In this document: in pieces, positions 8,563 to 14,941 of the stretch | Layout: every line of letters begins with the position of its first letter | Position numbering within the stretch: the first letter of the stretch is position 1 | Assembly: GCA_902571095.1 (NCBI GenBank) | Contig: CACGAV010000005.1 | Coordinates: forward strand, 1-50,237 | Reading direction: 5' to 3' | Source of the DNA: an uncultured Pelagibacteraceae bacterium | GTDB taxonomy: Bacteria > Pseudomonadota > Alphaproteobacteria > Pelagibacterales > Pelagibacteraceae | DNA length: 50,237 nucleotides | Notes under the pieces: generated by a model | Databases searched by the model: none | Told to the model about the DNA's origin: nothing | The model's input: the letters and a program-made list of their open reading frames with translations, nothing else | Position numbers and translations under genes: made by a program

Positions 8563-8817
8563 ATGAAAAAAGTTGTTATGTACACTGGTAACCCTTGCCC
8601 TTATTGCGTTTATGCAAGAGCGTTACTTGACTCAAAAAAAATTCATTACCAGGAAATAAATGTTTGGGAAGATGAAAGTAAAAGAGCAGAAATGTTAAAG
8701 AAAAGTGGCGGAAGAACTTCTGTACCTCAAATTTTCATTGGCGATCATCACGTTGGTGGTAACGCTGAATTACAAGCAGCTAACAAAAGTGGTGAGCTAG
8801 ATAAATTATTAGCCTAA
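8563..8817 (+). CDS. grxC: Glutaredoxin 3 (GrxC)
   Basis: An 84-residue thioredoxin-fold protein with dithiol active site CPYC at 12-15, the cis-proline segment TSVPQIFIG and the C-terminal HVGGNAEL glutathione-binding motif. It reduces disulfides and mixed glutathione disulfides in the cytoplasm. The gene follows the DUF2805-like gene by 21 bases and its 3' end overlaps the convergent ccdA stop by 9 bases. Typical length for GrxC is 82-88 residues. Confidence 0.95.
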   Translation: MKKVVMYTGNPCPYCVYARALLDSKKIHYQEINVWEDESKRAEMLKKSGGRTSVPQIFIGDHHVGGNAELQAANKSGELDKLLA

Positions 8818-9522
8818 ATTTCCAAGTATCGGTATAGCTTCCAATATAAAATAACCCAAAGCCTGCAACTTATTTGTAAGAATTAATATTCCGGTAATTA
8901 GTAAAATTACACCTCCCGAAATAGAAACGATACGAATATTTTTTCTAAAATTTTTAGAAAATGCTAAAAATTTGGAAATACCGTATCCTGACAAGATAAA
9001 AGGTATTGCTAAACCTAAAGAATAAAAGCTTAATAACAAAATTCCTTTTCCTATACTACTTTCAACGGCTGCAAGTGTTAGTATTGATCCAAGAACAGGT
9101 CCAATACATGGTGTCCAACCAAAACCAAAGGCTGCACCTACAAGAACTGGAAAAAATAAATTATTAGAGTAGTTTTTTGTCTGAAATCTTTTTTCTTGGT
9201 TTAAAAAATTAAGGTTTAAAATACCAATTAGTTGAAGAGAAAAAATTATTATTATAATTCCTGCAATTATTCTTAAAGTATTTGAATTTTCTAACAATAT
9301 ATTACCGATTAAAGATGCGGTAGCACCAAAACTAATAAATACGAGTGAGAAGCCTAGTGAAAATAAAACTGTTTTTAAAATAACTTTTTTTTGTTTTTCC
9401 ACTATATCCCCAAGACTTTCTCCGGAAATATAGGAAATATAACCTGGTATTAAAGGCAAAACACATGGAGACAAGAAACTTATAAAGCCTGCACCAAAAG
9501 CTAAGAAAGATTTAATTAACAT
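8809..9522 (-). CDS. ccdA: CcdA-type cytochrome c biogenesis / thiol-disulfide transmembrane reductase
   Basis: A 237-residue polytopic protein with the CcdA hallmarks: LSPCVLPLIPGYISYISG at the N-terminus (first Pro-Cys) and GWTPCIGPVLGSIL in the middle (second Pro-Cys). These two cysteines shuttle electrons from cytoplasmic thioredoxin to the periplasm for cytochrome c maturation. It converges with glutaredoxin and starts 23 bases from the divergent small membrane protein gene. Confidence 0.92.
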   Translation of the reverse strand: MLIKSFLAFGAGFISFLSPCVLPLIPGYISYISGESLGDIVEKQKKVILKTVLFSLGFSLVFISFGATASLIGNILLENSNTLRIIAGIIIIIFSLQLIGILNLNFLNQEKRFQTKNYSNNLFFPVLVGAAFGFGWTPCIGPVLGSILTLAAVESSIGKGILLLSFYSLGLAIPFILSGYGISKFLAFSKNFRKNIRIVSISGGVILLITGILILTNKLQALGYFILEAIPILGNLG

Positions 9523-9545
9523 AATATAATGATACTATTAATATA

Positions 9546-9887
9546 ATGATTATAAAATATTTAAGCTTTCTGCTAGGACTTATTTGGTCCTACTCATTTA
9601 TTAGAACACAGTCTATTTTTAGTAATAAAACTGCTCTTTTATTTAAATTATTTATTTCAAAAGTCTCTTGGATAACTTTTATTCTAGCTTGTTATTTTGG
9701 CTATAAAAATTTTACAATTAAATCTACTTTGATTGGAATTGTCATAGCGATAGCGATTGTTCACATTATGTTTTATCTCTCAGGTAAATATTTAGAAAGT
9801 AAATTTGGTGAAAATAAATTGAAAAAAATGAAGATGGTTTTAGAGTATGCTCTTGTGTTTTTTATCGTTTATTATGTTATTTTTTAA
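9546..9887 (+). CDS. Small polytopic membrane protein of unknown function
   Basis: A 113-residue protein with about four hydrophobic segments (near 3-17, 40-55, 62-80 and 97-113) and a basic loop (SKFGENKLKKMKM). I do not recognise the family. ATG 9546 is 23 bases from the divergent ccdA start, in a stretch made almost only of A and T with TATAAT-like elements on both strands, so a very short or absent leader is likely. The 3' end overlaps the convergent FkbM gene by 4 bases. Confidence 0.7.
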   Translation: MIIKYLSFLLGLIWSYSFIRTQSIFSNKTALLFKLFISKVSWITFILACYFGYKNFTIKSTLIGIVIAIAIVHIMFYLSGKYLESKFGENKLKKMKMVLEYALVFFIVYYVIF

Positions 9888-10609
9888 TTTCTATTTTTTA
9901 AGATATAATTTTCTCTTAATTTCTCTACAACTTGAAATTTGTTATTCTCAAGAAAATTAAGGATTTTCTTTTTTCTTTTTTTTTGCATTTCATTGTAATC
10001 AAGTAACTCAATGCAAATAACTTTAATATTTAATTTATTAAAATTTATTGTAGACATCACTTCTAATTCTAAGCCCTCAATATCAATATTAAGGAAATCA
10101 ATATTATTAATTTTGAATTTTTTAAGAATATTATCTAATCTTTTGGTTTTGATAATTTTAGTTTTTAAAGTATTTAGACCAAAATTTTTTTTCATCCATA
10201 GAACGTGATTATCGCTTAAAGTATTTTGTGAGCTTAAATCATGATGGTGATACAATTTTGTTTTTTTAATCTTATTTGATAAAGCAGCACATATATTGAT
10301 ATCTTTCGGCCTTTTAAAATTAAATAATTCGATTGTTATTGGATTTAAGTCTATATTTAAACCGCTCCATCCTAAATTATACATTTTTCTAGTATTACTA
10401 TATTTTGTGGGGTGAAAGCATCCTATGTCTACATAAGTTCCCTTATAGTTGCTTTCAAATAAATCTAAAATATTCTTTTCCTCATTAAATTGTGAGCCAC
10501 CAAAAAGATATTTAAAATTTCTTACATAAATATTGTAAAAAAAATAAACAGATTTTAAAAAAGGAAATTTTTTTGCTATTCTAAGTGACTTTGATTGTGA
10601 TGACGACAT
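9884..10609 (-). CDS. FkbM-family SAM-dependent methyltransferase
   Basis: A 241-residue protein with the FkbM-type glycine motif (YVDIGCFHP, near 57) , a second acidic strand (GLNIDLNP) and the downstream NIDFLNIDIEGLELEVM block that is typical of the family. These enzymes O-methylate sugars or other cell-surface or secondary metabolites. The acceptor cannot be told from the sequence. The gene follows msrB by 9 bases and is probably cotranscribed with it. Confidence 0.87.
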   Translation of the reverse strand: MSSSQSKSLRIAKKFPFLKSVYFFYNIYVRNFKYLFGGSQFNEEKNILDLFESNYKGTYVDIGCFHPTKYSNTRKMYNLGWSGLNIDLNPITIELFNFKRPKDINICAALSNKIKKTKLYHHHDLSSQNTLSDNHVLWMKKNFGLNTLKTKIIKTKRLDNILKKFKINNIDFLNIDIEGLELEVMSTINFNKLNIKVICIELLDYNEMQKKRKKKILNFLENNKFQVVEKLRENYILKNRN

Positions 10610-10618
10610 GATTAAGAG

Positions 10619-10993
10619 TTAAGTTTTAGGTTTAAATATAAGGCATAACCCGTTATTACAAAACCTTTTACCAGTAGGCTTAGGACCGTCTTCAAAAATA
10701 TGGCCATGGTGGCCACCACATTTTTTGCAATGATATTCTGTTCTTTCGTATCCAATATGTGTATCAGTTTTAGTTTCAAAAACACCTGGTAAAGATGAAA
10801 AAAAAGATGGCCATCCAGAGCCACTTTCATATTTCATATCTGAGCTAAATAATTTGGTGCCACATCCAGCACAGTGATAGTCACCATTTCTCTTTTCTTG
10901 ATTTAAGTGGCTTGAGCCCGGTGGTTCCGTACCTTCATTCTTTAAAATATAATTTTGTTCAGGTGTTAAATTATTATTCCAATTATCTTTCAT
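10619..10993 (-). CDS. msrB: Peptide methionine-R-sulfoxide reductase MsrB
   Basis: A 124-residue MsrB with the zinc cysteines C41/C44 (CAGC) and C89/C92 (CKKC), the substrate-binding SGSGWPSF segment and catalytic Cys112 in RFCNNG. Family members usually read RYCxNS here; the Phe and Gly are small deviations, and Cys117 a few residues on is an extra cysteine. It repairs oxidised methionine in proteins using thioredoxin. Its start faces the metY promoter/riboswitch region. Confidence 0.95.
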   Translation of the reverse strand: MKDNWNNNLTPEQNYILKNEGTEPPGSSHLNQEKRNGDYHCAGCGTKLFSSDMKYESGSGWPSFFSSLPGVFETKTDTHIGYERTEYHCKKCGGHHGHIFEDGPKPTGKRFCNNGLCLIFKPKT

Positions 10994-11046
10994 ATTAATT
11001 CCTATTTTATATCATTTTTGAGAAGTTAAAATGGACCAAATTGCTA

Positions 11047-11076
11047 TTGACTTATTTAGGTTAAATCTAATATAAT
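11047..11076 (+). promoter_or_regulatory. Sigma-70-type promoter of the metY riboswitch transcript
   Basis: TTGACT at 11047-11052 and TATAAT at 11071-11076 are separated by 18 bases. The predicted start (about 11083) falls right at the 5' edge of the SAM-II aptamer, which supports the assignment. Confidence 0.82.
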
Positions 11077-11082
11077 TTGATC

Positions 11083-11136
11083 TTTAGCGCTGATTTAATA
11101 CAAATTGCGAGCGCTTTACAAAATCCGCTAAAGCGA
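11083..11136 (+). ncRNA. SAM-II riboswitch aptamer
   Basis: The segment matches the SAM-II consensus: stem P1 from AGCGCT at 11086-11091 paired with AGCGCT at 11110-11115, the conserved GATTTAA directly after the first strand, a loop TACAAATTGC, and the 3' pseudoknot segment ending GCTAAAGC. SAM-II binds S-adenosylmethionine. Here the 3' strand CTAAAGCG (11128-11135) is exactly complementary to CGCTTTAG (11152-11159) in the loop of the following terminator, so SAM binding should sequester it and permit termination. Confidence 0.9.
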
Positions 11137-11146
11137 ATCTTTCGAG

Positions 11147-11175
11147 ACCACCGCTTTAGTAGGTGGTTTTTTTTT
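11147..11175 (+). terminator. SAM-II-controlled intrinsic terminator
   Basis: ACCACC (11147-11152) pairs with GGTGGT (11162-11167) and is followed by a run of eight more T. The loop carries CGCTTTAG, which can instead pair with the aptamer's CTAAAGCG as an antiterminator. This gives a simple transcriptional OFF switch: SAM bound, terminator forms; SAM absent, antiterminator forms. Confidence 0.85.
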
Positions 11176-11192
11176 ACGAATTAGTAAATTAA

Positions 11193-11251
11193 AGCCGGGC
11201 ATTTGAACTATATTGTACGCCTGACTTTCGTCGAAGTACTAAAAAAGGAGA
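11193..11251 (+). ncRNA. SAM-V riboswitch
   Basis: The sequence from AGCCGGGCATTTGAACTATA through TTGTACGCC, the hairpin around CTTTCGTCGAAG and ACTAAAAAAGGAG matches the SAM-V class known from marine bacteria. GGC (11198-11200) pairs with GCC (11219-11221). The 3' pseudoknot strand contains the Shine-Dalgarno AAGGAG (11245-11250), 7 bases before the metY ATG, so ligand binding should block translation initiation. With the upstream SAM-II it makes a two-step switch. Confidence 0.9.
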
Positions 11252-11257
11252 AAAAAA

Positions 11258-12550
11258 ATGAGTAAAATTAAAAATCCTGAAACGATAGGTTTGCATGGAG
11301 GAGAGTATAGGAGTGATCCAGCTACAACAGCTGTGGCAGTTCCAATTTATCAAACTACCTCTTATCAGTTTAAAGATGCAAAAACAGCTGCAAATTTATT
11401 CGGACTAAAGGAGTTTGGAAATATTTATACAAGAATAAATAATCCAACTTGCGATATTCTTGAAAAAAGAGTTGCGGCATTAGAAGGCGGTTTAGCTGCT
11501 GTATCGGTTGGATCAGGTCAAGCTGCCTCGGCATTTTGTGTACAAAATGTTTGTCAAGCTGGAGACAACATTGTCTCATCAACTGATCTATACGGTGGAA
11601 CAGTAAACTTGTTTAAAAATACTTTAAGTATGCAGGGTATTGAGGTGAGATTTGCTGATCCAAAAGATCCAAAAAACTTTGAAAAACTCACAGATGAAAA
11701 AACAAGAGCTTACTACGGTGAGTCTTGTCCTAATCCATATCTTAGAGTTTTTCCAATTAAAGAAGTTGCTGATATTGGAAAGAAACATGGAATACCTTTG
11801 ATCATTGATAATACTGCAGCACCAGTAATTTGTAGACCATTAGAACATGGTGCCGCTGTAGTGATGCACTCACTAACAAAATATATTGGAGGACATGGTA
11901 CTACAATTGGTGGAATAATTGTTGATGGTGGAAATTTTGATTGGGTTAGAAATGCAAAAAGGCAACCTTTGTTTAATACGCCTGATCCAAGTTATAATGG
12001 TGCAATTTGGGGAAGAGATGTTCCGAAGATGACTGGAGCTAATGTAGCATTTGCAGTAAGAGCTCGAGTTGTTCTTTTAAGAGATCTAGGCGCTCCATTG
12101 TCTCCATTTAATGCATTTCAAATAATTCAAGGATTAGAAACTGTTGCATTAAGAATGAAACAACACTGTGCTAATGCTGAGAAAGTTGTAAAATTCTTAG
12201 AAACACAGAAGAAAGTTAAAAATGTTATCTATCCAACAAATCATCAGGGAGAAATTAGAGATAGAGCTAAGAGATATATGAAGGGTGGATATGGATCTTT
12301 AGTTGGAATGGATTTAGGAAGCAAAGAGTTAGGAGCTAAATTTATTGATAACTTAAAACTTCTTTACCATGTTGCAAACATTGGTGATGCGAGAAGCTTA
12401 GCAATTCATCCTGCTTCTACAACTCATAGTCAGCTTAATGAAAAACAATTAGCTGAAGCTGGAGTTACACCGGGTTATGTAAGGCTTTCAATTGGAATAG
12501 AACATCCAGACGATATTATATCTGATATCAAACAAGCTTTGGCAGCGTAA
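11258..12550 (+). CDS. metY: O-acetylhomoserine (thiol)-lyase / aminocarboxypropyltransferase
   Basis: A 430-residue PLP enzyme of the Cys/Met metabolism family. It has ETIGLHGGEYRSDPATTAVA at the N-terminus, RINNPTCDILEKRVAALEGG, and the PLP lysine Lys208 in HSLTKYIGGHG. It makes homocysteine from O-acetylhomoserine and sulfide (or methionine from methanethiol) in the cytoplasm. The length and the YxR..NPT...LE...AALEGG pattern favour MetY over cystathionine enzymes. Control by the SAM-II/SAM-V pair directly upstream supports a methionine role. Confidence 0.95.
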   Translation: MSKIKNPETIGLHGGEYRSDPATTAVAVPIYQTTSYQFKDAKTAANLFGLKEFGNIYTRINNPTCDILEKRVAALEGGLAAVSVGSGQAASAFCVQNVCQAGDNIVSSTDLYGGTVNLFKNTLSMQGIEVRFADPKDPKNFEKLTDEKTRAYYGESCPNPYLRVFPIKEVADIGKKHGIPLIIDNTAAPVICRPLEHGAAVVMHSLTKYIGGHGTTIGGIIVDGGNFDWVRNAKRQPLFNTPDPSYNGAIWGRDVPKMTGANVAFAVRARVVLLRDLGAPLSPFNAFQIIQGLETVALRMKQHCANAEKVVKFLETQKKVKNVIYPTNHQGEIRDRAKRYMKGGYGSLVGMDLGSKELGAKFIDNLKLLYHVANIGDARSLAIHPASTTHSQLNEKQLAEAGVTPGYVRLSIGIEHPDDIISDIKQALAA

Positions 12551-12564
12551 ATAACAACTTTAAT

Positions 12565-12593
12565 GATACGTCAAGTAGTCTACTTGACGTATC
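12565..12593 (+). terminator. Hairpin after metY
   Basis: A perfect 13-base inverted repeat (12565-12577 with 12581-12593, loop GTC) lies 15 bases after the metY stop. It lacks a long T tract, so it may be a 3'-end stabilising hairpin or a weak terminator in either direction. Confidence 0.7.
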
Positions 12594-12617
12594 CATAGTT
12601 TAAATTAAAAATCTTGA

Positions 12618-13082
12618 ATGTTAAAATTATTTAAATTTTCAATAGTAATTTTTCTATTAAATTTAAGTTTTGCAAAGTCAGAGACGATTAAACCTAGTGT
12701 TGGTATCAAACCAGATAAGGTAATCAAAATACAGCTTCAAGGTTTAATGAAAAACGATAATCCATATATCGATAAAGGAATTGAACAGACATGGGAATTT
12801 GCACATCCTGCTAACCAAAAATTTACTGGCCCTCTCACTAGATTTAAACAAATGATTAAAGGAGAATCTTACAGTATGCTGATTAACCATGTTAGTCATG
12901 AAATTGTAGAAATTTACAATGATAATAAAAAAGCGGTATATGAGGTTACTATTTTAGATTCTGGAAAAAAATACTTTAAATTCAGATGGCAAGTAGAAAA
13001 ATTTTTAGATAAAGGCCCTTTAGAAAATTGTTGGCTAACAACAGTGGTTTCTCAACCTATTCCGTTAGGATCTTCAACCTAA
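12618..13082 (+). CDS. Secreted DUF4864-like protein
   Basis: A 154-residue protein with a signal peptide ending near SFA (residue 19). The mature core has TWEFAHPANQKFTGPLTRFK followed by MI..ESYSMLINH, which resembles the DUF4864 pattern (WxFAxPxN..TGPxxRFxxM...Y..L..H). That family has an NTF2/cystatin-like fold with unknown role. It lies between metY and the sox operon and seems to be a single-gene unit. Family call is from motif memory, not a search. Confidence 0.7.
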   Translation: MLKLFKFSIVIFLLNLSFAKSETIKPSVGIKPDKVIKIQLQGLMKNDNPYIDKGIEQTWEFAHPANQKFTGPLTRFKQMIKGESYSMLINHVSHEIVEIYNDNKKAVYEVTILDSGKKYFKFRWQVEKFLDKGPLENCWLTTVVSQPIPLGSST

Positions 13083-13123
13083 ATATAGTAGATGAATTCA
13101 GTTTTTTTTGTTAATTTTCTGTT

Positions 13124-14374
13124 GTGAAAAAAAAATATTCCATTTTTAACATAATTAAAAATTCCTTTTCAGATAATGAAAATTGGAAAAAAATGTGGCG
13201 TAGTCCTGAGCCGAGAAAATTCTACGATATTATAATTGTTGGTGGCGGTGGACATGGTTTAGGTACAGCTTATTATTTAGCTAAAGAGCATGGCTTAAAA
13301 AATATTGCGGTTATAGAAAAAGGTTGGTTAGGAAGTGGTAATACAGGTCGTAACACAACTATAATAAGATCAAATTATCTTTGGGATGAAAGTGCTCATC
13401 TTTACGACCATTCTTTAAAATTGTGGGAAAATTTATCAACTGAATTAAATTATAATGTGATGTTCAGTCAAAGAGGAGTATTAAACTTAGCCCATAACGA
13501 ACATGACATTAAAGAAATAAAAAGAAGAGTGAGTGCAAACCAGCTTAACGGTATTGACTCTCACTGGGCTGACCCGAAGGAAATTAAAAAACTGGTACCA
13601 ATAATGAATATAAATAATTGTAGATATCCAGTTCTTGGAGCTTCTTTTCAGCCCAGAGGTGGTGTTGCTCGTCATGATGCAGTTGCATGGGGATATGCAA
13701 TGAGAGCTGATGAGTTAGGCGTAGATGTAATTCAAAATTGTGAAGTAAAAAAAATTAGAACTAAAAACGGTAAAGTGCACGGTGTGGAAACTACTAAAGG
13801 AATTATAAGAGCAAAAAGAGTTGGGGTAGTTGCGTCTGGTCACACAAGTGTTTTGGCTGAAACAGCAGGTGTGCGATTACCCCTTCAAAGCAAACCACTT
13901 CAAGCATTAGTTTCAGAACCTATTAAACCAGTAATCAATACAGTGGTGATGTCAAACGCAGTTCATGCATATGTAAGTCAATCTGACAAGGGTGAATTAG
14001 TTATTGGTGCAGGAACTGATGGTTATAATTCATTCACACAAAGAGGTGGTTATAATATTATTGAAGATACAATCAGATCAATTATTGAGCTCTATCCAAT
14101 TTTTGGAAAAATGAAAATGCTTCGTCAGTGGGGTGGTATCGTTGATATTTGTCCAGACGCAAGTCCAATAATAAGTAAATGTGAAGTTGAAGGATTATAT
14201 TTTAATTGTGGATGGGGAACCGGTGGATTTAAAGCGACTCCTGGAAGTGCAAATCTATTTGCACACACAATAGCAAAAGATAAAGCTCATTCGATAAATG
14301 CTCCTTTTAGTTTGGAACGTTTTGTGAGTGGAAGATTGGTTGATGAACATGGGGCTGCGGCTGTAGCACATTAA
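13124..14374 (+). CDS. soxB: Sarcosine oxidase beta subunit
   Basis: A 416-residue flavoprotein starting at GTG 13124. The leader [20 protein letters not shown] (residues 25-44) gives the FAD-binding GGGGHG, followed by the [20 protein letters not shown] block where covalent FMN and folate-linked chemistry occur in heterotetrameric sarcosine oxidase. C-terminal [19 protein letters not shown] is also typical. It oxidises sarcosine to glycine in complex with SoxA, SoxG and SoxD. First gene of the sox operon; the next gene starts 2 bases after its stop. Confidence 0.95.
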   Translation: MKKKYSIFNIIKNSFSDNENWKKMWRSPEPRKFYDIIIVGGGGHGLGTAYYLAKEHGLKNIAVIEKGWLGSGNTGRNTTIIRSNYLWDESAHLYDHSLKLWENLSTELNYNVMFSQRGVLNLAHNEHDIKEIKRRVSANQLNGIDSHWADPKEIKKLVPIMNINNCRYPVLGASFQPRGGVARHDAVAWGYAMRADELGVDVIQNCEVKKIRTKNGKVHGVETTKGIIRAKRVGVVASGHTSVLAETAGVRLPLQSKPLQALVSEPIKPVINTVVMSNAVHAYVSQSDKGELVIGAGTDGYNSFTQRGGYNIIEDTIRSIIELYPIFGKMKMLRQWGGIVDICPDASPIISKCEVEGLYFNCGWGTGGFKATPGSANLFAHTIAKDKAHSINAPFSLERFVSGRLVDEHGAAAVAH

Positions 14375-14376
14375 AA

Positions 14377-14730
14377 ATGCTTTTAATTAAATGTCCCTAC
14401 TGTGGAGAAAGAGATCAATCTGAATTCACAAATGGTGGTGAAGCCCACGTCACAAGACCAAAAAATCCAGAACAAGTAACTGATAGAGAATGGGCCGAGT
14501 ATGTTTTTATAAGATCCAATCCAAAAGGAATTTATTATGAACGTTGGGTTCACTCACACGGATGTAAAAAATGGTTTAATGCCGTTAGAAACACATCGAC
14601 TGATGAAATATTATTAACTTACAAAATTGGAGAGACACCTCCACTAATTAAAAAATTCCAAAATATACTTAAATCTCCATCAGGAGAACCGGATGTTGGG
14701 TCTGGAAATTTTACGGTGAAAAAACCATGA
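14377..14730 (+). CDS. soxD: Sarcosine oxidase delta subunit
   Basis: A 117-residue protein with CPYCGERDQSEFTNGGEAHV at the N-terminus and HSHGCKKWFNAVRNT in the middle; the two cysteines of CPYC plus later His/Cys form the zinc site of the small structural subunit. Its stop overlaps the next ATG by 4 bases. The C-terminal tail (about residues 85-117) is somewhat longer than in many SoxD proteins. Confidence 0.94.
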   Translation: MLLIKCPYCGERDQSEFTNGGEAHVTRPKNPEQVTDREWAEYVFIRSNPKGIYYERWVHSHGCKKWFNAVRNTSTDEILLTYKIGETPPLIKKFQNILKSPSGEPDVGSGNFTVKKP

Positions 14731-14936
14731 AAAAAATTAAAACCCTTTTTTTAATCACATTTTTTTTCTCTTTATTCTCAACAAATATAAACGCGGAAAA
14801 ATCTAATAAAATAGAAACTAATAAAGTCATAAGTGATGAGGTTTCTGATCAGTTACAAAAGCTTCTGGATCTTTATAAAGATGGTGTAATCACTGGATAT
14901 GAATATGAAAAGGAAAAAAAGAAAATACTTAATTAG
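14727..14936 (+). CDS. Small secreted SHOCT-like protein inside the sox operon
   Basis: A 69-residue protein with a signal peptide (MKKIKTLFLITFFFSLFSTN, cleavage near INA at 23). The mature 45 residues end in LQKLLDLYKDGVITGYEYEK, a short amphipathic pattern much like the SHOCT motif (L..L..L...G.IT..E.E..K..LL). SHOCT motifs often occur at protein ends and may mediate oligomerisation. The overlap with soxD and the 5-base gap to soxA show it is cotranscribed. Why an exported peptide is inserted among cytoplasmic sarcosine oxidase subunits is unexplained. Confidence 0.75.
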   Translation: MKKIKTLFLITFFFSLFSTNINAEKSNKIETNKVISDEVSDQLQKLLDLYKDGVITGYEYEKEKKKILN

Positions 14937-14941
14937 AAAAT

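Noticed and set aside
12565..12593. Long perfect inverted repeat as a mobile-element end or attachment site
   Set aside because: A single hairpin 15 bases after a stop codon, with no second copy or recombinase nearby; a transcript-end hairpin is the simpler reading.
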